Shown here: one piece after another, positions 1 to 9,617 of the stretch | Layout: every line of letters begins with the position of its first letter | Numbering within the stretch: the first letter of the stretch is position 1 | Assembly (NCBI GenBank): GCA_933822405.4 | Contig: CAKOGP040001002.1 | Span: 4,184-34,276 of the forward strand | Direction of reading: 5' to 3' | Source of the DNA: Cylindrotheca closterium | Lineage: Eukaryota; Bacillariophyta; Bacillariophyceae; Bacillariales; Bacillariaceae | Length of the DNA: 30,093 bases | Notes under the pieces: generated by a model | The model's input: the letters and a program-made list of their open reading frames with translations, nothing else | What the model was told of the DNA's origin: nothing | The model's database searches: none | Translations under genes and position numbers: made by a program

Positions 1-167
1 AAAAGAAGTCGAAGGAATCAATCCTTCGCTTCACACCATCATGCATTCTTCAGCTCACTGTACCCATCTGTAACTGTACCATACTTGTATTGAATATCAC
101 ATATCACTTCATTCATTCATATCAGTTCACCCGCAGTGATCATCAATGGCTTCAGGTCTCTTCGCAT
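1..167 (+). promoter_or_regulatory. Upstream region of the first gene
   Basis: No gene is supported here. GTAC occurs at 60-63 and 76-79, matching the GTAC enrichment of other spacers in the window. A short upstream ATG at about 42 opens a ten-codon frame that stops at about 74; it could be a small upstream ORF if transcription starts before it. The left edge of the window cuts this region, so a short upstream exon cannot be excluded. Confidence 0.3.
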
Positions 168-2192
168 ATGAACGAAAAGTCGGGACAGTTGCCACCGAAC
201 TCAACGTCCGAAGTTTTGACGCAGCTTGCGAAACATTATTGTCAGGACATACATGAAGTAGAAGAACGGCAACCATACTTTGACGCCAAGGATGGGCAAT
301 CGCAAGAGCCAAGAGTATCTCGAATAGACTCATACTGGCTAGAATGTCTGTGTTCCTCAGCTTCTTTCCATACAGTCATCGAATATTTTTGCGGCTATTC
401 GACTTTTGTAAGACCATGTGTCATGAACGATGATGTCGGATCTATATCATTGCTTCAACATTACGAGCTTTTGATGTGTGGATTGATCAATCATCTCAGT
501 GCAACTGCTGCAATTTCCCTATCGGTTTCCGAGCGCAAAAAGCTATGGCAACAATTGAGGATTCTTTCTCATGATTTGATCGCAGTCACTTCAGCGCCAA
601 AAGTCGGTTTGAGCCCATACATCCGTTGTAACGTAGCAATTCCGACGTTGCGACGGTTACAGCATCACTTGTTGAACATTTTAATTTCTGAAGACGATCC
701 TCGTCCCGCTCCTCTTGACTCGGAAACTTTGGCTAGGTGTGCACTATCAACTTTAATATCAAGCACCGATGGCTTGGATCCAAGTGTTATTGCACCAATG
801 CTGACCGACAGACACGTATTCAGCTTGAAAAACACCTGCGTCGTGCCTCCAGATAGCAGAATTGGCACCGAAATTTCGCAGTTATTTACGTTTCAATCAA
901 TCGATTGGTCTTTATTATCAATAGATGATAGTAGCTGGAATGATCACATCGTCGGTACTCAAACGAGGTCAGCGGAGATCGTATGGACGGATATGGCTGC
1001 ATTGCTGGCGAAACAGCAGAGCAACCAAGTGACAGAAAAGCTTACAGTTCCTCCGGAAGACAAGGCTCAAATAAAGCACTACGTGATTCGCACTTTGGGT
1101 ATGGGGACACTCTCATCAGTGGTTCGCACCATGTTTTTCGCAAGGAACGAGGAGCAATTCGACCCAGACGAAAAACGGACAGCGTCTACTTATGTGATGC
1201 TAGGGAGAACGGTAACGAAGACACAATCCATCGCAATGGAAAAGCCTTACAGGACAACACCATCACGAGCGTACATGGCGTTGATGTTTTGCTTGTACCT
1301 CTCAGTTGAACAAGGCGAGGAATGCATGCAATTACTGTCGAACCTTCTTCCAGTGTATTTGGAGCTGATTGATTCGCCCGACAATGTTTTCTGCTGTCTC
1401 GGGGTCAGTGCGCTCCTTGCGTTGCTGAACGTGACGGGGAAAAGTAAATATTGGCTGGAATACGAAGGGCATTGTATTGTAGCATTAAATTCTGCCTTTA
1501 CGACGCATCGCAACGGTCCGGCATATATACTTATTGGCCAAGCTCAAAGCTATTTGTTCGGTGAAATATTTCAGGATTCTGGCCAGAAACGAAAGCAAAT
1601 AACCCGTCAATGGCTGCTACAGTTGCAACAGTTAGCGCTTGGGGTAAGCTCCAAATTATCTCCTTGGGACGTGCTTGTGGGTGGCATTATTCCACTGCTG
1701 TTCCAACATGCCAAGTTGCCCAAAGCAGATGCTATTGAGCTCGGGCGCCTCGGCCTTTCTGCTTTGCTCCCCCTCCTTGTTTCCGAGACTGCCGACAAGA
1801 AAATCTTTGCTTCTCTCTTTGTAGCATTGATCAATCTAATGGCTGGAGCCTATCCCATGATGGCCCATCACAGGGGCAAAATCATGATCCATCTCCTTGC
1901 GGCAACAGCGAAATTAAAGATGGCTGATGATTCTGATGGTTGTTGCGTACTCGCCTTGGGCCGCCATACTGCAGGCTTAGTTCATGTGATTGTTTCTTCT
2001 GGAGGAAACAAAGATGCTGAAATATTGCTCGATACTATTGAACGGGAGAGTGATAGGTACCAAATCGCCCTTATCGAAGTTGGAAAAGAGATTCGGGAGT
2101 ATGCTGCAGAGATATCAAATAGACTCATGAAAGAGGGGTCCACTTTTGAAGCCACACTATTGTTTTTACAACAAAATAGCGAGTTCTGTTAA
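168..2192 (+). CDS. Unrecognised alpha-helical (HEAT/ARM-like) protein, 674 aa
   Basis: I do not recognise this protein. The frame is open from position 90, but its first codon there is TTG; the first in-frame ATG is at 168 and gives 674 residues. It lacks a signal peptide, membrane segment or catalytic motif that I can identify. Most of it is amphipathic helix; the second half contains leucine-rich helical pairs (for example around residues 390-425 and 500-590) that resemble HEAT/ARM alpha-solenoid repeats, suggesting a scaffold or adaptor. A polar, acidic stretch lies near residues 30-70. The gene is a single exon followed by about 200 bp of spacer before the glycine dehydrogenase gene. A short 5' exon joined within 90-168 is possible, since AG acceptors are present there. 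The function is unknown; the helical-repeat assignment is inferred from sequence texture only. Confidence 0.72.
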   Translation: MNEKSGQLPPNSTSEVLTQLAKHYCQDIHEVEERQPYFDAKDGQSQEPRVSRIDSYWLECLCSSASFHTVIEYFCGYSTFVRPCVMNDDVGSISLLQHYELLMCGLINHLSATAAISLSVSERKKLWQQLRILSHDLIAVTSAPKVGLSPYIRCNVAIPTLRRLQHHLLNILISEDDPRPAPLDSETLARCALSTLISSTDGLDPSVIAPMLTDRHVFSLKNTCVVPPDSRIGTEISQLFTFQSIDWSLLSIDDSSWNDHIVGTQTRSAEIVWTDMAALLAKQQSNQVTEKLTVPPEDKAQIKHYVIRTLGMGTLSSVVRTMFFARNEEQFDPDEKRTASTYVMLGRTVTKTQSIAMEKPYRTTPSRAYMALMFCLYLSVEQGEECMQLLSNLLPVYLELIDSPDNVFCCLGVSALLALLNVTGKSKYWLEYEGHCIVALNSAFTTHRNGPAYILIGQAQSYLFGEIFQDSGQKRKQITRQWLLQLQQLALGVSSKLSPWDVLVGGIIPLLFQHAKLPKADAIELGRLGLSALLPLLVSETADKKIFASLFVALINLMAGAYPMMAHHRGKIMIHLLAATAKLKMADDSDGCCVLALGRHTAGLVHVIVSSGGNKDAEILLDTIERESDRYQIALIEVGKEIREYAAEISNRLMKEGSTFEATLLFLQQNSEFC

Positions 2193-2393
2193 CTAAAGTA
2201 ATCATGCATACCTTGTGCTTGAACTCCAAGTGTCTGGGGTAGATGACGACTCACTCGAACCACAAGTTAGCCACGTCATCACTGACGAATGCCGAAAGAA
2301 GAATCCATCGTTCTGACCTTCTTCCTCCTCGTGCATGATGACAATAGACAATAGATCACATTTTACCGTGAAGCAAACGGCTACTAACCAAAG

Positions 2394-5300
2394 ATGATCC
2401 TTCGAAAAAGCCTTCAAATGAGGCAGTTTGCTATCTCCCGCCTTAGACTTTCTCACTCTCGGCAGCTATTCCATTCTAGTGGCATGCAAAGCTCCGATGC
2501 ATTGGATATGGCAGACTCATTTGCTCGGCGTCACAGTAAGTCAAAGTTTATCATTGCTCAAAACGACCACCCGTCGAAACTCGATTGTTTGAAGCTTTTC
2601 GAGCCATTTCGAGGCATTAACATAGTTGTGCAGCATTTGTCGTTTGTGCATGTTTATGCGGTTGATGATACCTGGTAGTTTGTTAAGATTTGTTGCTTAC
2701 CCTAGCTTCGTACCACAATGATGGTGTATGTTCTCAAACTTTTTTCTTCCTACAGTGGGTCCCAGGCTTGAGGAATCGAAATCGATGTTGTCCACCATTG
2801 GCTTTGAGTCATTTGAGCAACTAATTAAGTCAACCGTTCCTGAAAATATCGTGGTGGAATCCGCTCTCAACTTAGACGAACCGATGTCAGAAACGGAAGC
2901 TTTGTTAAAACTCAAGGCTATTGCGAAGAAGAACAAGGTGATGAAATCATACATTGGTCAAGGCTATTATGACACACAGGTACCAGCTGTAATTTTACGC
3001 AACATGTTGGAAAATCCGGGGTGGTATACTGCCTATACTCCATATCAGGCAGAAATTTCTCAGGGACGACTTGAGATGCTTTTGAACTTCCAGACACTCG
3101 TCGTCGATTTGACTGGGCTTCCGATGGCAGTTGCATCACTCCTAGATGAATCCAGTGCTGCTGCCGAAGCTATGCAGATGTGTTTTGCTCTAAAAGGGAA
3201 GAGGGGGAAGAGAAACAAATTCTTCGTTTCGGAGGATGTTCACCCACAGACGATCGGCCTAATTCAAACAAGATCGGAAGCCATTGGTATTGAAATTGTT
3301 ATTGGAAAACATTCGGAAGCAGACTTTTCAAATGGTGATTATTGTGGTGCCATTGTCCAATACCCGAATACGTACGGAGCGTTGGAATCGTCAGGAGAAA
3401 GCTACGAATCGTTCGCTGAACGCGCCCACAGTGCCGATGCCATGGTTATCGCCGCGACTGATCTAATGGCGTTGACTCAACTTGCCCCACCTTCATCGTG
3501 GGGAGCTGATATTGCTGTTGGGTCTGCCCAACGATTCGGTGTTCCAATGGGATTCGGGGGACCACATGCAGGATTTCTGGCAACATCTGATGCTTATTCT
3601 CGAAAGATGCCTGGCCGAATTATCGGTGTAACTGTTGATACTTCAGGAAAACCCTGTCTTCGAATGGCAATGCAAACCCGTGAACAGCATATTAGGAGAG
3701 ACAAGGCCACCTCCAACATTTGCACCGCACAAGCTCTACTTGCCAACATGGCAGCTGCGTATGCAATTTATCACGGACCAGAAGGCTTGTTGGCGATCAG
3801 TGGCCGCATCCATGCGCTGGCACGTGTGGCGAGTCGAGAAATTGAGAAAGCAGGATATGTGGTGAATGAGTCGGAATTCTTCGATACTTTTTCCGTTGAT
3901 GTATCGTCCAAAGGAATGAAGGCAGCTGACATCCAAAAGAATTGTGAGGAAATTGGAGCCAACGTTCGAATCATTGACGACAGCACGGTAGGAGTTTCCA
4001 TGGGTGAAGGAATCATGAGAGATGATCTATCTGCTCTCTTGAGTGGAGGTTTCCAGATCTCCAACCCCGATATGTCTGCAGACGAATCGCTGACTAAGTT
4101 GGCATCCAGCCTTTCTCGTGAAGGAGAAATTCTTGAACACCCGGTTTTCCGACAGCACCACTCAGAGACTCAAATGCTTCGATACCTTAAGTCTCTAGAA
4201 AACAAGGATCTCGCGTTGAATCACTCGATGATTTCCTTGGGATCGTGTACAATGAAGTTGAATGCTACTAGTGAAATGATTCCAGTTACATGGCCAGAGT
4301 TTTGCGATATTCATCCTTTTGCGCCACACGATCAAGTTGAGGGTTACCACGAAATGATTGAAGACCTGAACAAGGACCTCTGTGAAATCACAGGTTTTGC
4401 TGCTGTCAGTGCTCAGCCAAACTCTGGTGCTACGGGTGAGTATGCAGGTCTTTTGGCAATCACGAAATACCTAGAATCCATTGGCGAGGGGCACCGAAAT
4501 ATTTGTCTGATTCCAAAGAGTGCCCATGGCACGAATCCAGCTAGTGCTGTAATGGCTGGCATGAAAGTTGTCGTTGTAGACAATGATGATGCCGGGAATG
4601 TAGACATTTCAGATCTTGGAGCCAAGATTGAAAAGCATGCTGATAAGCTTGCAGCGTTCATGGTTACGTATCCATCAACGTTTGGGGTCTTTGAAGAAGG
4701 TATCGTGGAAATTTGCGATATGGTACATCAAGCTGGAGGGCAGGTGTACATGGATGGAGCCAATATGAATGCTCAAGTCGGTATTACGAACCCTGGTCGT
4801 ATTGGAGCAGATGTGTGCCACTTGAATCTTCACAAAACATTTTGCATTCCCCACGGAGGTGGTGGTCCAGGTAGGTTCCTATGGTTTGTCCACATTATGA
4901 TATTCCGTTTTTTAATCTGATGTTTGTCAGGTGTTGGATCAATTGGAGTTGCAAGTCACCTAGCTCCCTTTTTGCCGGGCCACGTGTCTGATCCAGAAGC
5001 TTCGGGAAAGCTGTGTGGAAACGATAATTGCGTGCCAAGAACTGAAGGTGCCGTTGCAGGTGCTCCATTTGGTTCAGCTGCAATCCTCCCAATCTCCTGG
5101 ATGTACATCAAGATGCTTGGCGAACCAGGTCTCAAGCTGGCCACCAGCCAAGCAATTTTGAATGCGAACTACATGTCAGCTCGTTTGAATGGGGCCTACG
5201 ACATTTTATTCCTCGGTAAAAATGGACAGTGCGCCCACGAGTTCATTCTTGACCTTCGGCCATTGAAGGCTTCTACAGGTGTAACAGAAGAAGATGTAGC

Positions 5301-5700
5301 GAAGCGATTGCAGGATTACGGTTTTCATTCTCCAACGATGTCGTGGCCAGTTGCAGGAACATTGATGGTGGAACCAACTGAGTCAGAGGATCTTCAGGAG
5401 CTTGATCGCTTCTGTGATGCAATGCTGTCTATTAGGAAAGAAATTGACGATATCGGAAGCGGTCGTGTAAAGTACGAAGATTCTCCTCTTCACAACGCGC
5501 CCCACACTCTCAGTGACCTCACAAAATGGAGCCACTCCTACAGCCCAGACTCAGGTTGCTTCCCGGCACCTTGGAGCCGAAGCAACAAGTTTTGGCCCAC
5601 AATTGGCCGCGTAGACAATGTGTATGGTGATCGCAATCTCGTGTGCACTTGCCCACCTTTGGAAGCGTATCAAGATGACGAACCGCTGAAAGTGGCGTAA
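2394..5700 (+). CDS. GLDC: Glycine dehydrogenase (decarboxylating), mitochondrial P-protein
   Basis: This is the PLP-dependent P-protein of the glycine cleavage system. It decarboxylates glycine and passes aminomethyl to lipoyl H-protein, which in a phototroph is a central step of photorespiration. Three exons fit: 2394-2535, 2756-4870 and 4931-5700, giving 1008 residues, close to the roughly 1000-residue eukaryotic size. The first join creates an ATG codon across the junction (a|TG) and restores the conserved N-terminal RHMGP motif. The second restores the glycine-rich loop GGGGPG followed by VGSIGV. The PLP-binding lysine is about residue 741, in the motif LNLHKTF. The first 30 residues are rich in Arg, Leu and Ser with no acidic residue, as expected of a mitochondrial presequence. 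Intron 1 is 220 nt; intron 2 is 60 nt and carries an in-frame TGA, so its retention would truncate the protein just after the PLP loop. Confidence 0.97.
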
Positions 5701-5772
5701 ATTCAACTGTACCAGTGAAAGTGGCGTAAATTCAAATTTACCAGTGAAAGTGGCATAAATTCAAATTTACCT
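5686..5772 (+). repeat. 29-bp tandem repeat, about three copies, spanning the GLDC stop codon
   Basis: Three near-identical units begin at 5686, 5715 and 5744. Each follows the pattern GTGAAAGTGGCGTAA then ATTCAAATTTACCA. Copy 1 holds the last GLDC codons and the TAA stop; copies 2 and 3 lie in the 3' untranslated region. Copy 1 differs in its first base and in ATTCAACTGTACCA; copy 3 has GCATAA instead of GCGTAA. Because 29 is not a multiple of three, the extra copies are in other frames. This looks like a recent local duplication of the 3' end of the coding region. Confidence 0.93.
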
Positions 5773-5876
5773 AAAATTTTGATTATAGTACTCACACGTA
5801 GACTGTCGATACTGCAAGCAATTGATTCGTATGCTTCCAAGAGCGAACAGTTCGCTCCTAATATGCACAATTGCAA

Positions 5877-6767
5877 CTAAATCTGATGTCGGAGCATGCG
5901 ACCAAATGGGTTCGAAGGAGCAGCATCATTTTCATCATCATCTTTCTTCAGAAATAGCACGTAAATCACAACGCCGAGCAAAAGCAAGCAGTTGATCACA
6001 GCGAAGCACTGGATAAACTTGTCAGTAGCCATCCTTTTCCCGAATTGCTTCAGCAGAGCCTGAGAACGAGCCAAGTTATCATCCATTCGATCCGCCTCCT
6101 TGTCGATATTTTCGATAACCTCGCGTTGCCGCTGAAGCTCTTCTAATGTTGAGACACCAACTTCTTTCGATTGAGCAATCAGATTTTTAGTATTTGCCAA
6201 GGAGTCTTGAGTCTTGTCCTGCAGAGCTTTTGCTTCATTTAACATGTTGGTCCCAGCTTTGGCTGGATCTTCATCTGCGTCTTGACCTCCGCCGCCGCCA
6301 GCTCCTACAAAAAGTTGGCCTCGACCTTCTTCAGCTTGCAAAGCCTTTAGATCGGCTTTAAGTGCCCGTAACTGCTGGTCAAGTTTTTGCAATCGCTTCT
6401 CAAGTTTCCGGCGTTGTTTAACATCCTGTACCAAACGTGTTTCCATTTTGAAAGATCGCTTGGTTCCTTGGGCACCCTTTAAGCGCTCTTCAGCTTGATC
6501 TAGGGCAGATGCCCTCTCCACTGGGTCGGAAAGCGATGGAACACTGTCCAAAACTTGCTGAATCGATGAAATCTCTTCTGTAAGAGTGTCATCCCAATAT
6601 TGAATATCACCCTACAATATTTTAAGTGATGTTAGAACAAGGATTTCGATTGCAGGTGACACGAAATGCAATAAACTCACCATTGTTTTGGAATTCGAAC
6701 AAATACTTGTAGCTTGTAGCAGCGACTTGGTTGCAGCCGCGAGGAGTGATGACCCGGAAGCAGTCAT
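5877..6767 (-). CDS. NPSN-type Qb-SNARE, tail-anchored
   Basis: A Qb-SNARE of the NPSN (novel plant SNARE) class, which contributes one helix to SNARE bundles in membrane fusion at the plasma membrane, cell plate or endosomes in plants. Two exons fit: 6767-6681 (29 codons from ATG) and 6611-5877, split by a 69-nt intron with GTGAGT donor and TTGTAG acceptor, giving 273 residues. Exon 2 alone has no usable ATG at its 5' end, so the short first exon decides the start. The product has an N-terminal helical region (about residues 50-130), a glycine-rich linker, a SNARE motif (about 165-222) whose likely zero-layer glutamine is Q191, then RMATDK just before a hydrophobic tail anchor (about 229-250). 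The ATDK-plus-anchor arrangement is what points to NPSN rather than VTI1 or membrin. It converges on GLDC, with about 176 bp between stop codons. The class call is from memory of family motifs. Confidence 0.85.
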
Positions 6768-7578
6768 GACTTTATTTGCCGTGACTCGACTCGTGATTCA
6801 AAAGCCAAAAAGTGAAATCAAAAGTTGAAAGTACAGTGCGGTAGGAACTTACAGCACAGTACCACGTACGTGTACAGTAAAGTGTTTTAGCGAGGATGAT
6901 TATACTAAGGATAAAAGGAGATGCACTTGTGACCCGGTGATGTAGCTAAACATGTTTAATCTGAAGATTTGTATGCTGTTTTTCTGATAACCCAGTCTTT
7001 CAAAACGACATTATGAAAGTGGAATGTTTGTTCCACTTGGTTCGGGTAGTGTTTGCAGACTTTTATGCGGTGGGACAACCAAGAAGTCCGACTATGCATC
7101 CACTAGGCAACTTGTTTCACAAGATGATTTGGCCGACAAGCTCGCAGTACAGCATCTCCTTTTATCCTTGATTATACCAACTACTACCAGTACTGTACCG
7201 GTAGATTGCAATCAAGTTCCAGTTTCTTCGGAATTTGTCAAATATATTAATTTTCCTCAGTAATTTCTAGGTATCATTTCGTTCGAATTCTGACTGTTTC
7301 ATACAAAATCACATCACACCAACGCCACAACAGTACTACAGTACATTCGCCTGCCAATACAGCTCGTTTCATGGCTATCTTTGGCATACCAAAACGTGGC
7401 CTGATGCAATAAATGATACGTATGCGTGCAATAATTGTTTGGAAGTCCGTGCAGTTTTCGAGCTTTGGTTGGGCCAATCATTTTACATCTATGAAACAAG
7501 GCAAAAGGAAATGGGTCATAGCTGCTATCTCTGATCTGATCCCTTTTCCTTCCACTGACCCACATAACACAACATCCC
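6768..7578. other. Gene-poor spacer between SNARE and HMG-box genes
   Basis: No convincing gene. A 79-codon frame at 7024-7263 (+) has no recognisable motif and no splice-consistent extension. GTAC tetranucleotides cluster immediately upstream of the SNARE start codon (6831, 6859, 6866, 6872) and again at 7147, 7190, 7195, 7333 and 7341. The left part probably carries the SNARE promoter; the right part probably holds the 3' end of the HMG-box transcript. Confidence 0.5.
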
Positions 7579-9073
7579 TTAGGAGTCGCTTTCGGGGGGG
7601 TTAGGGACAGTCTTTGTATTCCCCTCGTCACTTCCTTGGCTTGCCGCTCTTCTTTCCGCAGCAAGGAATGCCGCCATACGAGACAATGAAAGTTGGTGGG
7701 CTTTATTGGTGGGGCAACCGAGAATGAGTACTCGTAAGCGAATACATAAGAAAGATATACCGTTTTTACATACCTGAGCTGGTATACAATGGCTCTTGCA
7801 GTCCATACAGTGCCTGTGTCGACAAAAGTGAATGTGACCGTTCAAAAGGGAATGTCGCCAAAGGTTGGCGCGATAGAGCCGACAGCATAGCTAAGTTAGG
7901 GGACGGACTTAGAAAATCTGTTGAATATCCAAGTGAGCTTCCCAATAGACTTCCAGAAAGTCCGAGACTCAGACCATAAGGATCGATACCACCGTGCAGA
8001 AGTGCAGCATATGCTGATGCAGCACCAGGATTCCTGTTGATCGAAGCTAGCGGTAAGGTTGCCCCTGTTTCCACGCCATGAAGAGCAGATATAGTTGGCA
8101 AAACACTGGCATGATTCAGATTTGACACGGCATCATTGGAGAGAGACACAGGATCGACCTTGCGCTTCTTTATGGCTTGTAGTGACGAAGTTTTTTCTTT
8201 TTCTTCAACTTTTGCCACCATTTTGCGTCGCTCACCCTTTTCTTGTTTGATAGATCCTTCTTTCTTCCGCCATTCCTCCATGGCAGTCTTATACTTTTTC
8301 CAAAGAGCCGCTTCGTCACTCTTGTATTTTGATTTTATCTCCTCGTCGGCTTCCTTCCACATTATGCTCAGGATCTTCGATATGGCTCCGTTCGATTTGT
8401 CCATATTCTCGGCCTTCACTTGCGCTCGTCTGCAATTTGCAAAAGCCAAGAAGGCTGAGCTCGGGCGTCGTGGCATTCCGGGTGTGCGAGTCTTTTTCTT
8501 TGAAGCACCGGGTGGTGCACTGTACGCAGCTTTCTCAGTGTCGTATCTCTCTTTATCTTCAGAAGCCATGGCATTGTACTTCGCCCTATCTTCAGAAGAT
8601 AAATTTCTCCACGCATCTGATACTATCTTGGTTATATTTGTAGTCTGTGGGAGTAAAGTTAGGCTTCTTTCATTGGATATTTGAATGCGAAACAATCTAC
8701 GAACCTTTGTTGCCTTTCCATCTTTCGCTAGCTGCTCTTTTATCTCTTTGTGCTTTTCCATGGAGAAAAAAATAAAGGAACTAATAACAAATGAGGACCT
8801 TTCCGTGTGCGAAGAAGAAAGAAATAACACCATGTAGCCTCACCTCTTGAATCTCTTGGGGGCTACGTCGTGCTTCATCGTGGTTTGGAGTCCGCGGTTT
8901 TGACTAGCCACCATGTGATCTGTGGTCGAAGCATGCAATATGGGAGCCACCATTGGTTTCTCTAAAAGGGTGGACGTTGGGTTGACTTCGCATTTGGTTA
9001 GTCTCTCTTCCATCTGCTTCAGTGTTTCCCAATACCTCGGTTTACTCACCATTGCTACTGAGAAACTGTCCAT
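7579..9073 (-). CDS. Double HMG-box DNA-binding protein
   Basis: A nuclear protein with two HMG boxes, a fold that binds and bends DNA in chromatin or transcription control. Four exons fit in phase: 9073-8844, 8780-8705, 8644-7774 and 7700-7579, giving 432 residues. Joining exons 1 and 2 creates the box 1 start PKRFKSSFIFFSMEKHKE (box 1 about residues 72-143). Box 2 covers about 160-229, beginning PRRPSSAFLAF, with conserved tryptophans in ILSIMW and ALWKKY. A Lys/Glu-rich stretch follows, then a Ser/Leu/Gly-rich C terminus with no known domain. Introns are 63, 60 and 73 nt. The 60-nt intron has no in-frame stop, so its retention would insert 20 residues into box 1. The last intron has an alternative in-phase acceptor (ACGAG) that would add residues, so the exon 4 start is less certain. 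The N-terminal 70 residues have no recognised motif. Confidence 0.88.
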
Positions 9074-9617
9074 TGGAATCGGTCATGACTACCTATGATC
9101 AGTGTTTGGTCTTTGTTGCTTGTGCGCACGAACATCAAATATGGTTAGCGTGAGAGAAGTGGCGTTGAGGCTGGCTACAGTACTGAAGCACTAGTTCAAA
9201 GTACCACCAAACGACGCACACACGGATGTCAGTGCTCCACTCATAGTAACGTACTACCGTACCGCGTACCAGGTATCGGTAACGGTACAGCACACGTTCT
9301 ACTAATACAGTACCAGAGTTCCAGTGGAAGTACTATGGAACTTGTTAAGAACCTTGTTCTTACAATTTGTCTCGGTACAATAATTCATATGATAATGAAT
9401 ATGTTTCGGTGTGTGTGAATAGCGCACTGCACAAAGCATGCGGCACCACTTGTACGATAACGAGGACATTGTGAAAAATACAAGTTGCGACAATTCCAAG
9501 ATGACTACTGTTGAGATCACTCAGCCGCGGGTTACGAGCATTTCACAGATAAATGAAATTATATTTCCCAAAGAACTATCTGGTTATTGCATTTTTGGTT
9601 GAACAATTAGGTTTTCT
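9074..9617. other. Spacer upstream of the HMG-box gene with dense GTAC sites
   Basis: No gene is supported. A 72-codon minus-strand frame at 9302-9520 lacks motifs and looks incidental. The notable content is the GTAC cluster at 9180-9455. The side next to 9618 would hold the 3' untranslated region of the cullin transcript; the side next to 9073 would hold the HMG-box promoter. Confidence 0.5.
9180..9455. repeat. GTAC-rich cluster upstream of the HMG-box gene
   Basis: Ten GTAC tetranucleotides start at 9180, 9201, 9251, 9259, 9266, 9285, 9310, 9330, 9375 and 9452. Random sequence would give about one in 276 bp. Several sit in the extended forms GGTAC or GTACC. The cluster ends about 107 bp upstream of the HMG-box ATG. 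The function is unknown; a transcription-factor site array or a degenerate intergenic repeat are both possible. Confidence 0.6.

Noticed and set aside
90..167. Extending the first gene to position 90
   Set aside because: The frame at 90 begins with TTG, which is not expected as a start in a nuclear eukaryotic gene; the first ATG is at 168.
983..1309. 108-residue plus-strand frame inside the first gene
   Set aside because: It lies fully within a longer open frame with better composition, and begins without any domain or splice support.
7024..7263. Possible 79-residue gene on the plus strand
   Set aside because: Short, without motif, rich in low-complexity Ser/Thr/Val, and located in a GTAC-rich spacer. 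A real small gene cannot be excluded but is not supported.
9302..9520. Possible 72-residue minus-strand gene
   Set aside because: It lies inside the GTAC cluster region, has no motif, and its composition does not resemble the neighbouring genes.
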